Source: Mycobacterium sp. HUMS_12744610 (GTDB lineage Bacteria; Actinomycetota; Actinomycetes; Mycobacteriales; Mycobacteriaceae). Taken from it: a stretch of DNA of 64,000 bases. Every line of letters starts with the position of its first letter. The stretch's first letter is position 1. The stretch spans positions 4,836,001-4,900,000 of the forward strand of contig NZ_JBGEDP010000001.1 in the NCBI RefSeq assembly GCF_041206865.1, written 5' to 3'. Under the pieces are notes generated by a model, which saw only the letters and a program-made list of their open reading frames with translations, did no database searches and was not told where the DNA came from. Shown here piece by piece: positions 17,739 to 26,896 of the stretch. The position numbers and the translations under genes were made by a program.

Positions 17739-18197
17739 GTGGCCCGCGCCGCCACTCCAGGCATCGCCGCGCTGGTCGCGGCGGGGGTGCCGCACGAGAT
17801 CGTCCACTTCGAGGCCGTCGGCGACCTGTCGGAGTCGAGCGACGTCGCCGCCGAACAGGTCTTCAAGACGTTGATCATCGCGCTGCCCGGCGGATTGGCC
17901 GTCGCGGTGCTGCCGGTGCCGCGGCAGCTGTCGCTCAAGGCCGCGGCGGGCGCGCTGGGCGCGCCCAAGGCCGCCATGGCCGAACCCGTTGTCGCACAAC
18001 GGGTCACCGGTTACAAGGTCGGCGGTATCTCACCGTTCGGGCAGCGCCGGCGGCTGCGCGCCGTCGTCGACACCTCGGCGCTGCGCTGGGACCGGGTGCT
18101 GTGCAGTGCGGGCAGGCGCCATTGGGACGTCGCGGTGGCCCCCGCGGACCTGATCCGGCTGACGGGGGCGGTCACCGCCGACATCGCGGTTCAGTAG
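17739..18197 (+). CDS. YbaK/EbsC-type aminoacyl-tRNA deacylase (Rv3224B-like)
   Basis: A 152-residue protein starting at GTG (VARAATPGIAAL). It shows the YbaK fold with EQVFKTLIIALPGG, PRQLSLKAAAGALGAPKAAMA and VGGISPFGQRRRL. The invariant lysine in FKTL and the GGISPFG loop fit Cys-tRNA(Pro) deacylases. It is 13 bases after the SDR gene and overlaps the 3' end of the interrupted dehydrogenase on the other strand by seven bases. Confidence 0.85.
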   Translation: MARAATPGIAALVAAGVPHEIVHFEAVGDLSESSDVAAEQVFKTLIIALPGGLAVAVLPVPRQLSLKAAAGALGAPKAAMAEPVVAQRVTGYKVGGISPFGQRRRLRAVVDTSALRWDRVLCSAGRRHWDVAVAPADLIRLTGAVTADIAVQ

Positions 18198-18792
18198 GTA
18201 TAGAAGCCCTCCCCGGTCTTGACGCCGAGTTTTCCCGCGTCGACGTAGGCCCGCAACAGGTCTCGCGCGCGGGTGGCTAGGTACGGGAACTCCGCGGTGT
18301 AGTGGTTTTCGATGTCGAGGACGACGTCCAGGCCGACCTGGTCCATCATCTGGAAGGGCCCGACGGGCACGCGCCAGTTCTCCTTGAACATGCCGTCGAC
18401 GTCCTCGGGCCGGGCCACGCCTTCGGCGACGACGGCCAGCGATTCGCGCTTGATGGCCGCCCAGATGCGATTGAAGATGAACCCGGTGGACTCCCGGCGC
18501 ACCTCGAAGGGCCGAAACCCGTACTCGGGCAGCACCGTCAGCAGCGTGTCCAGCACACCGCGAGCGGTGTTGCCGTCGGACATCAACTCCACCGCGTTGA
18601 TCCCGGGCGGCATGTAGAAGTGGGTGTTGCACAACCGCGTCTTGTCCCGCACCCCTTCGGCCATCAGGCGCGAGGGCAGCGACGACGAGTTGGTCCCGAA
18701 GATGGTGTCCGCCGGCGCGGCCCGGTCGATCTGGCCCCAGACGGCGATCTTGGTTTCGAGTTTCTCGGGGACGGATTCGACGGCGAGCCAGG
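18191..18792 (-). pseudogene. 3-hydroxyacyl-CoA dehydrogenase, 3' portion (interrupted by IS)
   Basis: This segment carries the middle and C-terminus of a 3-hydroxyacyl-CoA dehydrogenase: WLAVESVPEKLETK, the catalytic-region FGTNSSSLPS, NTHFYMPPG, the helical STGFIFNRIWAA and the final KTGEGFYTY. It joins in sense to the 5' portion at 20209-20483 across the inserted element. The intact protein would be roughly 290 residues. No start is available for the 3' half alone except internal ATGs. Confidence 0.88.
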
Positions 18793-20208
18793 GCGTGTCA
18801 TTCCATCTGTGTAAGTCCGGGGTGGTCCATCATCGGACCGCCGTTGGGCGGACAGAAGGAGTGTTTTGTGACCAAGACCATGCAGATGCCGGCTGAGGAG
18901 ACGACCGCGGCGCGGCGGCTGGCCGAGATGTTCACCGAAGAGACGCTGGACTCGTTGATTAAGGATGCGGTGAAGACCGGGACCCCGATCGACGGCGCGG
19001 ACGGTTTGCTGAACCAGCTGACTAAGGCCGTGCTGGAGCGGGCGCTGAATGCGGAGCTAACCCACCATCTGGGCTATGAGGCCGGCGATCCGGCCGGACG
19101 CGGATCGGGAAATTCGCGCAACGGCACCACGCCGAAAACGGTGACCACCGTCAACGGCCCGGTGCAGATCGATGCGCCGCGTGATCGCAACGGCTCGTTT
19201 GAGCCGGCGATTGTGCCGAAGAAGACCCGCCGGCTCAACAACATCAATTCGGTGGTGTTGTCGCTGTATTCACGGGGAATGACCACCCGCGATATCGAAG
19301 CCCACCTGCAGGAGGTCTATGGGGCGTCGGTGTCGCGGGAGTTGATCTCCAATATCACCGAGGTGGTGGTCGATGAGATCAAGGCCTGGCAGGCCCGCCC
19401 GCTCGATGAGGTCTACCCGATCCTCTACATCGATGGGCTGCGGCTGCGGATCGGCGACAACGGGGTCATCACCACCAAGGTCGCCTATTTGGCCATTGGC
19501 GTGGATCTGGAGGGCCGCAAACACGCCTTGGGCTGCTGGATCCAGGACTCCGAGGGGGCGAAGTTCTGGCAGAAGGTCGTCATCGACCTGCGCAACCGCG
19601 GGGTGCGCGACATCCTCATCGCCTGCTGCGACGGGCTGACCGGTCTGCCTGATGCGATCCGCTCGATCTATCCCGATACCGTGGTGCAGACCTGCGTCGT
19701 GCACGTCATTAGGAATGCGATGCGCTTCGTGTCTTATAAGGACCGCAAGAAGGTCGCCACCGCGATGCGGGCGATCTACAGTGCGCCGACCGTCGATGGA
19801 GCCGAACTCGCACTCAAGGAGTTCGACCAGCAATTCGGCGCCCAATATCCGGGTGCAATTGACGTGTGGCACAACGCCTGGGGGGAATTCGTTCCGTTCC
19901 TGGACTATCCGGTGGAGTTGCGCAAGATCGTCTACACCACCAATGCGATCGAGTCGATCAACTTCCAGTTGCGCAAGATCACCAAGAACCGTGGTCATTT
20001 CACGGACAAGGACGCCGCGATGAAGTTGCTGTACCTCGGGCTGCGCAACATCTCCAGCGAGAGAGGAGGCTATTCGGGTACTGGAACGCACAACTGGACT
20101 GTGGCGCTCAACACACTCGCCAGACTATTCCCTGGGCGAATCCCATTGTGCTAGAATACAACTCGTAGTCAAATCACCTCTGACTTACACAGAAATCGTG
20201 ACAGGCTC
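18793..20208 (+). mobile_element. IS256-family insertion sequence
   Basis: About 1.4 kb. The ends form an imperfect inverted repeat of about 26 bases sharing CTGTGTAAGTC. One transposase gene fills it. It is inserted in a 3-hydroxyacyl-CoA dehydrogenase gene, in the opposite orientation to that gene. It resembles mycobacterial IS256-group elements; I cannot assign a specific IS name from sequence alone. Confidence 0.85.
18868..20154 (+). CDS. IS256-family (mutator-type) transposase
   Basis: A 428-residue transposase starting at GTG with AAGGAG seven bases upstream. The DDE residues are visible: ILYIDGLRLR, then ACCDGLTGLPDAI, then TTNAIESINFQLRK. The N-terminus has LTKAVLERALNAELTHHLGYE, typical of the family. 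Length and reading frame look intact, so the element may be active. Confidence 0.93.
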   Translation: MTKTMQMPAEETTAARRLAEMFTEETLDSLIKDAVKTGTPIDGADGLLNQLTKAVLERALNAELTHHLGYEAGDPAGRGSGNSRNGTTPKTVTTVNGPVQIDAPRDRNGSFEPAIVPKKTRRLNNINSVVLSLYSRGMTTRDIEAHLQEVYGASVSRELISNITEVVVDEIKAWQARPLDEVYPILYIDGLRLRIGDNGVITTKVAYLAIGVDLEGRKHALGCWIQDSEGAKFWQKVVIDLRNRGVRDILIACCDGLTGLPDAIRSIYPDTVVQTCVVHVIRNAMRFVSYKDRKKVATAMRAIYSAPTVDGAELALKEFDQQFGAQYPGAIDVWHNAWGEFVPFLDYPVELRKIVYTTNAIESINFQLRKITKNRGHFTDKDAAMKLLYLGLRNISSERGGYSGTGTHNWTVALNTLARLFPGRIPLC

Positions 20209-20483
20209 GCGAGCCAGGCGTCGTCCAATGCCGCCTCCAGCGAGTCCGCGGCCGTCGCGGTACCTGGTTCGCCGAAGCCTCTGTCCACCAACAACTTCGG
20301 GAGATTTTCCGCCACGTATTGCGTCGCGGAGGCGAGCTGCTCGGCGCGGCGGGCGTGTATCCGCACGGTTCCCCCGCGGCCGGCGAACATCAGCGCGATG
20401 CGACGACCGAGGGTCCCCGCGCCGATCACCGCGACCGGGCGGTTTTTGACGTCGTCGAATGCGTAGGGATAGGAGCCAGTCAC
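20209..20483 (-). pseudogene. 3-hydroxyacyl-CoA dehydrogenase, 5' portion (interrupted by IS)
   Basis: The first about 92 residues of the dehydrogenase: MTGSYPYAFDD, then the NAD-binding VAVIGAGTLGRRIALMF and the acidic-to-basic strand VRIHARR. Reading continues a few codons into the insertion sequence and stops at 20169. With the 3' portion at 18191-18792 it makes one broken gene. Confidence 0.87.
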
Positions 20484-20604
20484 CCACGCATGCTATTGCC
20501 AGCGCCCGCTGCACCGTTGCCGGACTTCAAATAACTTGTGTCACTGTGGTTTCTGTGGTCACATTCCGGGGTTTGTTGTCGGTGGGTGCGCATAGTTTGA
20601 CGGT

Positions 20605-21969
20605 GTGAGTGTTGACCGGGAGGAGCTCAGGGCGGCGTTCGACGCCCTGGATGCCAGTGTGGACACGCTGCTGGGGTTCGACTGCGAGGCGTTGAGCACC
20701 CCGGAGTTGCTGGCCTGGCTGGGGCGGGTGGAAACGGTGCGCCGGCGCCTGCCCGCCCTCGAGCATGCGGTGATCAACACCCTGGCCCATCAGGCCAGCG
20801 CGGAGGAGTTGGGCGGCAAGCTCTCCCACGCGATCGCCGAGGCCACCTCGATCTCGCGCCCCCAGGCCGCCCGCCGGGTCCGCGAGGCCGCCGACCTAGG
20901 CGAGCGACACGGGCTGACCGGCCAACCCCTGCCCCCGGTGTTGGCCGAGACCGCGTTGCGTCAGCGCCAGGGCACGCTCGGACCCGAGCACGTCGCGGTG
21001 ATCCGCCGCTTCTGCCGCCAGCTGCCCGGCTGGGTCGACCAACCCACCCGCGAACGCGCCGAAGCCGACCTGGCCCGCCACGGCACCCGAATCCGCCCCG
21101 AACAACTCAGCGGGCTCGCCGAGCAACTCGACAACGCCCTCAACCCCGACGGCAACTACACCGACGAGGACCGGGCCCGGCGGCGCGGGCTGATCCTGGG
21201 CGCCCAGGGCCCCGACAAAATGTCACACCTGAGCGGCTGGATCACCCCCGAACTGCGCGCCACGATCGAAGCCCTGTGGGCCAAACTCGCCGCCCCGGGC
21301 ATGTGCAACCCCCTCGACGAGCACCCCTGCATCGACGGCACCCCCACCCAGGACGCCATCGACAAAGATGCCCGCGGGCCCGCCCAACGCCAGCACGACG
21401 GCCTGCTCGCCGCACTCCGCGCGATCCTGGCCTCCGGGAAGCTGGGCCAACACAACGGGCTTCCGGCCGCCATCATCGCCACCACCACCCTGGCCGAACT
21501 CGAAGCCGCCGCCGGATGCGCCCTGACCGGCGGGGGCACCATCTTGCCCATGAGCGATGTCATCCGCCTGGCCCGCCACGCCCATCACTACCTGGTGATC
21601 TTCGACAAAGGCAAAACCCTGGCCCTCTACCACACCAAACGCCTGGCCTCCCCCGCGCAAAGAATCGTGCTCTACGCCAAAGACCGCGGCTGCTCAGCCC
21701 CCGGCTGCACCGTGGGCGGCTACTACAGCGAAGTCCACCACGTCACCGACTGGGCCACCTGTCGATGCACCGACATCGACGACCTCACCTTCGCCTGCGG
21801 CCCCCACCACCGCCTCCTACAACCCCGCGGCTGGACCACCCGCAAAAACACCAACGGCGACACCGAATGGATCCCACCCCCACACCTCGACCGCGGCCAA
21901 CCCCGAAAAAACACCTACTGGCACCCCGAAAAACTGCTACGCGCAGACGAAGACGATGACGCGGCATAG
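20605..21969 (+). CDS. DUF222 / HNH endonuclease family protein (13E12 repeat family)
   Basis: A 454-residue protein starting at GTG ([11 protein letters not shown]). Residues about 20-330 are the DUF222 domain. The C-terminal HNH nuclease motif is [18 protein letters not shown] followed by CGPHHRLL, with the expected cysteine pairs and histidines. The family is highly amplified in mycobacteria, where some members belong to the REP13E12 repeats that act as phage attachment sites. Nuclease activity is inferred. It sits beside the IS element, in an accessory patch. Confidence 0.88.
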   Translation: MSVDREELRAAFDALDASVDTLLGFDCEALSTPELLAWLGRVETVRRRLPALEHAVINTLAHQASAEELGGKLSHAIAEATSISRPQAARRVREAADLGERHGLTGQPLPPVLAETALRQRQGTLGPEHVAVIRRFCRQLPGWVDQPTRERAEADLARHGTRIRPEQLSGLAEQLDNALNPDGNYTDEDRARRRGLILGAQGPDKMSHLSGWITPELRATIEALWAKLAAPGMCNPLDEHPCIDGTPTQDAIDKDARGPAQRQHDGLLAALRAILASGKLGQHNGLPAAIIATTTLAELEAAAGCALTGGGTILPMSDVIRLARHAHHYLVIFDKGKTLALYHTKRLASPAQRIVLYAKDRGCSAPGCTVGGYYSEVHHVTDWATCRCTDIDDLTFACGPHHRLLQPRGWTTRKNTNGDTEWIPPPHLDRGQPRKNTYWHPEKLLRADEDDDAA

Positions 21970-21985
21970 CGGCAGCGTTGCGTGC

Positions 21986-22744
21986 CTACAGCAGTTTCAT
22001 CTGCTCGGGCTGCGACTCGACCGGGTCGAGCAGTTGCGGTCCGTTGTTGCGGACGTTGTTGACCAGCATCGACACCTCGCGCATGCAAATGCCGTGGACG
22101 TCGGGCGTCCGTGCGAGCAGGTCTTCGTCGGCCGGGGCGTCCGGGTCCAGCCAGCGGTCCCAATCGCGTTCGGGCACCACCAGCGGCATCCGGTCGTGAA
22201 TCTCGCCGAGTTCTTCGGGCGCGTCGGTGGTGATGATCGTGCAGCTCAGCAACGGCGGCGCGTCGTCGGCCGACTTCCAGACCGACCACAGCCCCGCCAT
22301 GAACAGTGGCTCCCCGTCGGAGCGGTACATGTAGAAGGGCGTCTTGCGCGACTTCTGGCCCGCCTTCGGGTCGTTGACCCGCCACTCGTAGTAGCCGTCC
22401 ATCGGGATGAGGCAGCGCTTGCTCTTGGCGCTCGACCGAAACGCCGGCGAGGTGGTGATCTTGTCGGCGCGGGCGTTGATCAGCATCGGACCCTTGGCCT
22501 GCGGCGCCCCGTCGGGACCGGGTTTGACCCACGGCGGCACCAAACCCCAGCGCATCGATCGCACGCGGCGGGTCGGCTCGTCGTCGGGTTCGCTGTGCCG
22601 TGTGACGACGGTGGCGATGCTGGTCGTGGGCGCCACGTTGTAGTTGGGCGCCGCAGCCCCCGCCGTCGTCGTGACCTCATCGATCGCCTTGATCTTCTGG
22701 GCCAGCAGTGCCGGATCCGTCGTGACCGCAAACCGTCCGCACAT
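21986..22744 (-). CDS. SOS response-associated peptidase (SRAP/YedK-HMCES family)
   Basis: A 252-residue protein that I start at MCGRFAVTT so that, after methionine removal, the catalytic cysteine is N-terminal, as the family requires. Other conserved residues are in NYNVAPTT, the NARADKI segment, and GYYEWR. HMCES/YedK proteins form a covalent thiazolidine link to abasic sites in single-stranded DNA. Upstream in-frame methionines are rejected for this reason. It is divergent from aroA, with 43 bases between the starts. Confidence 0.9.
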   Translation of the reverse strand: MCGRFAVTTDPALLAQKIKAIDEVTTTAGAAAPNYNVAPTTSIATVVTRHSEPDDEPTRRVRSMRWGLVPPWVKPGPDGAPQAKGPMLINARADKITTSPAFRSSAKSKRCLIPMDGYYEWRVNDPKAGQKSRKTPFYMYRSDGEPLFMAGLWSVWKSADDAPPLLSCTIITTDAPEELGEIHDRMPLVVPERDWDRWLDPDAPADEDLLARTPDVHGICMREVSMLVNNVRNNGPQLLDPVESQPEQMKLL

Positions 22745-22787
22745 GACTCCCATGGTGGCAGAACCGACGACAGGCGATGATGGACCG

Positions 22788-24137
22788 GTGAGCACCCAGC
22801 CGTGGCCCGCCCCCCACGCGACCGCACCCGTGCATGCGACCGTGACCGTCCCGGGATCGAAGTCGCAGACCAACAGGGCGCTGGTGCTGGCAGCGCTGGC
22901 GGCCGCGCAGCATCAGGGCTCCTCGACGATCAGCGGGGCGCTGCGCAGCCGCGACACCGACCTGATGATCGGGGCCCTGCGCACCCTCGGCCTGCGCGTC
23001 GACGGGACCGGGTCCGAACTGACGGTGAGCGGCAAGGTCGCCCCGGGGCCCGGCGCGCGGGTCGACTGCGGCCTGGCGGGCACGGTGTTGCGTTTCGTCC
23101 CGCCGCTGGCCGCGCTGGCCGATGAGGTGGTCGAGTTCGACGGCGACGAGCAGGCCCGCACCCGGCCCATCGCACCGCTGCTCGACGCGCTGCGCGGGCT
23201 GGGCGTCCGGATCGAAGGCAGCGGGCTTCCGTTCCGGGTCCACGGCGGCGGAGGCGTCGCCGGGGGCACCGTGGCCATCGACGCGTCGGCGTCGTCGCAG
23301 TTCGTGTCCGGCCTGCTGTTGTGCGCGGCATCCTTCCGCGAGGGCCTGACCGTGCAACACACGGGTTCGACGCTGCCGTCGGCCCCCCACATCGCGATGA
23401 CCGTGGAGATGCTGCGGCAGACCGGGGTGGACGTCGACGACTCCATTCCCGATCGCTGGCGGGTGCGGCCCGGCGCGGTGACGGCCCGGCGCTGGGAGGT
23501 CGAGCCGGACCTGACCAACGCGGTCGCGTTCCTGGCGGCGGCGGTGGTCACCGCCGGAACGGTGCGCATCACCGGCTGGCCCGCGGCCAGCGTGCAACCG
23601 GCCGACCACCTCCTGAAAGTGTTGGGTGCACTCGATACCGTTGTCACCCAATCGGATTCAGTGCTGGAGGTGCGTGGTTCGGCGGACTATCCCGGTTTTG
23701 ACGTCGACCTGCGCGCCGTCGGCGAGCTGACGCCGACGGTGGCGGCACTCGCGGCGCTGGCCGCGCCGGGATCGGTGTCGCGCCTCTCCGGCATCGCGCA
23801 TCTGCGGGGCCACGAGACCGATCGGCTCGCCGCGCTGCGCACCGAGATCAACCGCCTGGGCGGCGATTGCGCCGAGAGACCCGACGGGCTGGTGATCACC
23901 GCGACGCCGCTGCACGCCGGTACCTGGCGCGCGTATGCCGACCACCGGATGGCGATGGCCGGTGCGATCGTCGGGTTGCGGGTGCCCGGGGTCGAGGTGG
24001 ACGACATCGGCGCCACCACCAAGACGCTGCCGGAGTTTCCGCAGCTGTGGGCGCGCATGCTGGAGCCCGGCGACGATGCGGGCCGCGGTGGCGGCCCGAG
24101 GAGGAGTCGGGCAATCGGGGAAGAGCCCGGCGTTTGA
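22788..24137 (+). CDS. aroA: 3-phosphoshikimate 1-carboxyvinyltransferase (EPSP synthase)
   Basis: 449 residues from GTG ([11 protein letters not shown]). Signatures are [11 protein letters not shown] near residue 23, [10 protein letters not shown] near residue 90, [11 protein letters not shown] near 170, and the C-terminal ETDRLAAL and YADHRMAMA. It is the sixth step of the shikimate pathway. The last about 22 residues (after [10 protein letters not shown]) are encoded by a copy of the dispersed hairpin repeat and differ from the M. tuberculosis protein, so the natural C-terminus was probably replaced. The stop overlaps the probable rsgA start. Confidence 0.93.
   Translation: MSTQPWPAPHATAPVHATVTVPGSKSQTNRALVLAALAAAQHQGSSTISGALRSRDTDLMIGALRTLGLRVDGTGSELTVSGKVAPGPGARVDCGLAGTVLRFVPPLAALADEVVEFDGDEQARTRPIAPLLDALRGLGVRIEGSGLPFRVHGGGGVAGGTVAIDASASSQFVSGLLLCAASFREGLTVQHTGSTLPSAPHIAMTVEMLRQTGVDVDDSIPDRWRVRPGAVTARRWEVEPDLTNAVAFLAAAVVTAGTVRITGWPAASVQPADHLLKVLGALDTVVTQSDSVLEVRGSADYPGFDVDLRAVGELTPTVAALAALAAPGSVSRLSGIAHLRGHETDRLAALRTEINRLGGDCAERPDGLVITATPLHAGTWRAYADHRMAMAGAIVGLRVPGVEVDDIGATTKTLPEFPQLWARMLEPGDDAGRGGGPRRSRAIGEEPGV
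24069..24110. repeat. Dispersed hairpin repeat inside the 3' end of aroA
   Basis: Read on the minus strand this matches the 58-bp tandem unit at 11.8 kb: CTCCTCCTCGGGCCG, a short loop, then CGGCCCGCATCGTCGCCG. The stem is GGGCCGC/GCGGCCC, a compensatory variant of the tandem-array stem. It encodes part of the C-terminal tail of AroA in frame. Confidence 0.8.
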
Positions 24138-25114
24138 GGCGCGGCGATCTCGACGAGTCCGACGTCAAGGTCCGCTCCGGAAGGGGATCGCGACCGCGAA
24201 CCAAGACCCGTCCGGAGCACGCCGACGCCGAATCCGCCATGGTGGTCAGCGTCGACCGCGGCCGCTGGGGGTGCGTGTTGGGCGGCGACCCCGCTCGCCG
24301 GGTCACCGCGATGCGGGCCCGCGAGCTGGGCCGCACTCCGATCGTCGTCGGCGACGACGTCGACCTGGTCGGCGACCTGTCGGGGCGGCCGGACACCCTG
24401 GCCCGCATCGTGCGCCGCGGGGAACGCCGAACGGTGTTGCGGCGCACCGCCGATGACACCGACCCCAGCGAGCGGGTGGTGGTCGCCAACGCCGACCAGC
24501 TGCTGATCGTCGTGGCGATGGCCGACCCGCCGCCGCGCACCGGCCTGGTCGACCGCACGCTGATCGCCGCCTACGCCGGCGGGCTGAAGCCGATCCTGTG
24601 CCTGACCAAGACCGACCTCGCCCCGCCGGAGCCGTTCGCCGACCAGTTCGTCGACCTCGAGCTGACGGTGGTCGTCGCGGGCCGCGACGACCCGCTGCTC
24701 GCGGTGGCGGACCTGCTCGCCGGCAAGATCACCGTGCTCCTGGGGCATTCCGGGGTCGGCAAGTCCACGCTGGTGAACCGCCTGGTGCCCGAAGCGGCGC
24801 GGGCCGTCGGTGAGGTGACCGAGATCGGCAGGGGCAGGCACACTTCCACCCAATCACTGGCGCTGCCCCTGCAGGGTTCCGGCTGGGTGATCGACACCCC
24901 GGGCATCCGCTCGTTCGGGCTGGCCCACATCGAGCCCGACGACGTGCTGATGGCCTTCGCGGACCTCGCCGACGCGATCGGCGACTGCCCGCGCGGCTGC
25001 GGGCACATGGGGCCGCCCGCCGACCCCGAATGCGCGCTCGACGCGCTGACCGGGCCGGCCGTACGCCGCGTGGCCGCGGCGCGCCGGCTGCTGGCGGCGC
25101 TCCATCAGGCCTGA
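24134..25114 (+). CDS. rsgA: Ribosome small-subunit-dependent GTPase A
   Basis: About 326 residues. I start it at the TTG overlapping the aroA stop ([14 protein letters not shown]), because conserved sequence begins right after; another start is possible. It is a circularly permuted GTPase: G4-like LTKTDLAPP precedes the P-loop [10 protein letters not shown] and the [11 protein letters not shown]3 motif. The zinc knuckle [16 protein letters not shown] follows. It functions in late 30S subunit maturation. Confidence 0.88.
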   Translation: MRRGDLDESDVKVRSGRGSRPRTKTRPEHADAESAMVVSVDRGRWGCVLGGDPARRVTAMRARELGRTPIVVGDDVDLVGDLSGRPDTLARIVRRGERRTVLRRTADDTDPSERVVVANADQLLIVVAMADPPPRTGLVDRTLIAAYAGGLKPILCLTKTDLAPPEPFADQFVDLELTVVVAGRDDPLLAVADLLAGKITVLLGHSGVGKSTLVNRLVPEAARAVGEVTEIGRGRHTSTQSLALPLQGSGWVIDTPGIRSFGLAHIEPDDVLMAFADLADAIGDCPRGCGHMGPPADPECALDALTGPAVRRVAAARRLLAALHQA

Positions 25115-25122
25115 CGGCCCGC

Positions 25123-25180
25123 CGAGGGTGCGTGTCTGCACGGCGACAGGCCGGACGGGCCGTACATGTGCGCACCCTCG
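25123..25180. terminator. Long hairpin between convergent rsgA and GMC genes
   Basis: CGAGGGTGCG pairs with CGCACCCTCG, with a weaker inner stem around CACGGC and GCCGTAC. It lies exactly between two convergent stops. The same architecture (G-G/C-GTGCG outer stem, inner GTACGGC stem, trailing GCGGTCA) recurs at 48870, so it is both a likely terminator and a member of a repeat family. Confidence 0.75.
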
Positions 25181-25183
25181 CGG

Positions 25184-26896
25184 TCACTCGGACCGGGCCG
25201 GCCGCAACGCGCCCGGCGCGCCGTCGGGGACCGCGGGGTTGACCGGTGCGACGGGCGCGACGCGCACGTAGGGCGAACCCAACGGCGGCCGCGGATCGGG
25301 CTCGCCCTTGTTCGGCCACAGTGCGGCGGCGCGCTCGGCCAGTGCGGTGATCGTGAGCGACGGGTTGACGCCCAGGTTCGCGGTGATCGTGGACCCGTCG
25401 ATCACGTGCAGCCCGGGGTGCCCGTGCATGCGGTGGTAGGGGTCCACGACGCCGTCGGCCGCGGTCTCGCCGATCACGCAACCGCCGATGAAGTGACCTG
25501 TCATCGGGATGTCCGCCAGGTCGGCCCAGGCGCCGCCGGGGATGCCGTCCATGTACTCGGCCGCACGCCGGGCCACCTCGTGGCCCAACGGAATCCACGT
25601 CGGGTTCGGCTCGCCCACGCCCTGCCGCGTCACCACGCGCCGCCCGAACGGCCCGCGCCGCGTATAGGTGGTCAGGGAGTTGTCGTGGGTCTGCATCACC
25701 AGCAGCGGGATGGTCTGTTCCGACCAGTTCCTCGGGTTGAGCAGGCGGGTCAGGTCACGGCGTTGGCGCACAAGCTCTTTCATCCCACTTCGCCAACGCC
25801 TGCCGCCATCCAGCCCGTCGACCAGGACGGTGCCGAGCAACCCCATCAGATTGGAGTCGTGGCCGTAGCGGCACGGCTCCACATGGGTGTGGCCGTCCGG
25901 GTGGATCGACGACGTGATCGCCACGCCCTCGGAGTAGTCGACGTCGTCGCCGCGCGCCCGCACCGCGAGGATCGCCTCGGAGTTGGTGCGCGAGAGCTCC
26001 CCGAGCCGGGGCGAGACGTGCGGCAGGCTGCCGCGGTCGCGCAGCCGGTGCAGCAGCCGCTGGGTGCCCAGGGCGGCGGCCGAGAACACCACCTGCTGCG
26101 CGGTGAACGTGACGCGTCGCCGGCGCAGCTTGGCGTCGGTGCGGCGGGCGAGGACGTCGTACCCGCCGTCGTGACGCGGCCGCACGTCGACGACTGTGGT
26201 CAGCGGATGCACTGTCGCACCGATCTTTTCGGCCAGATAGAGGTAATTCTTGACCAGCGTGTTCTTGGCGTTGTGCCGGCACCCCGTCATGCATTCGCCG
26301 CAGTGCAGGCACGCCTTGCGGTCCGGGCCGGCCCCGCCGAAGTACGGGTCACCGACCGCGGCGCCCGGCGCGGCCTGGTCGCCGTCCGTGCCGCCGAAAC
26401 ACACGCCAACCGGGGTGGCGTGAAACGAGTCGGCGATGCCGAGGTCGGTGGCGACCTGCAGCATCACCTTGTCCGAGGGCGTCATCCGCGGATAGGTCGC
26501 GACGCCGAGCATCCGCTTGGCCTGGTCGTAGGCGGGCGCGAGTTCGGCGCGCCAGTCGGTGATGCCGCTCCAGCGGGGGTCGGCGTAGAAGGGGTCGCGG
26601 GGCTCGTACAACGTGTTCGCGTACACCAGTGAGCCGCCGCCCACCCCGGCGCCGCTGAGCACCACGGCGTCGGAGAGCAGGTCGATCCGCTGGATTCCGT
26701 AGCAGCCGACGGAGGGCTTGAACAGGTAATCGCGCACATGCCAGCTGTTCTTGGCGAAGTCTTCGTCGCGGAAACGCCGGCCCGCCTCCAATACGCCGAC
26801 CCGGTAACCCTTTTCGCTCAGCCGCAGCGCCGTGACGCTGCCGCCGAATCCCGAGCCGATCACGAGGACGTCGTAGTCGAACGACGCCCGGGTCAC
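25184..26896 (-). CDS. GMC-family FAD oxidoreductase (cholesterol-oxidase-like)
   Basis: A 570-residue flavoprotein starting at GTG in the stop of the preceding gene (GTGA). The FAD loop VIGSGFGGSVTALRL is near residue 10; SGAGVGGGSLVYANTL and the C-terminal HVIDGSTITANLGVNPSLT are typical of GMC enzymes with NPS/T ends. A cysteine cluster CLHCGECMTGC lies near residue 200. It probably oxidises a sterol or long-chain alcohol. Coupling to the monooxygenase suggests sequential oxidation of one substrate. Confidence 0.83.
   Translation of the reverse strand: MTRASFDYDVLVIGSGFGGSVTALRLSEKGYRVGVLEAGRRFRDEDFAKNSWHVRDYLFKPSVGCYGIQRIDLLSDAVVLSGAGVGGGSLVYANTLYEPRDPFYADPRWSGITDWRAELAPAYDQAKRMLGVATYPRMTPSDKVMLQVATDLGIADSFHATPVGVCFGGTDGDQAAPGAAVGDPYFGGAGPDRKACLHCGECMTGCRHNAKNTLVKNYLYLAEKIGATVHPLTTVVDVRPRHDGGYDVLARRTDAKLRRRRVTFTAQQVVFSAAALGTQRLLHRLRDRGSLPHVSPRLGELSRTNSEAILAVRARGDDVDYSEGVAITSSIHPDGHTHVEPCRYGHDSNLMGLLGTVLVDGLDGGRRWRSGMKELVRQRRDLTRLLNPRNWSEQTIPLLVMQTHDNSLTTYTRRGPFGRRVVTRQGVGEPNPTWIPLGHEVARRAAEYMDGIPGGAWADLADIPMTGHFIGGCVIGETAADGVVDPYHRMHGHPGLHVIDGSTITANLGVNPSLTITALAERAAALWPNKGEPDPRPPLGSPYVRVAPVAPVNPAVPDGAPGALRPARSE

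Larger units (their letters stand above)
18783..20218. repeat. Target-site duplication flanking the IS element
   Basis: GCGAGCCAGG occurs at 18783-18792 and again at 20209-20218, immediately outside the element. IS256-family elements usually duplicate 8-9 bases, so part of the ten-base match may be chance or shared with the element end. The duplication indicates direct transposition and fairly recent arrival. Confidence 0.7.

Noticed and set aside
20209..22744. DUF222/HNH gene as part of the insertion sequence
   Set aside because: The element ends, with its flanking duplication, are at 18793 and 20208; the DUF222 gene lies outside with a separate start.
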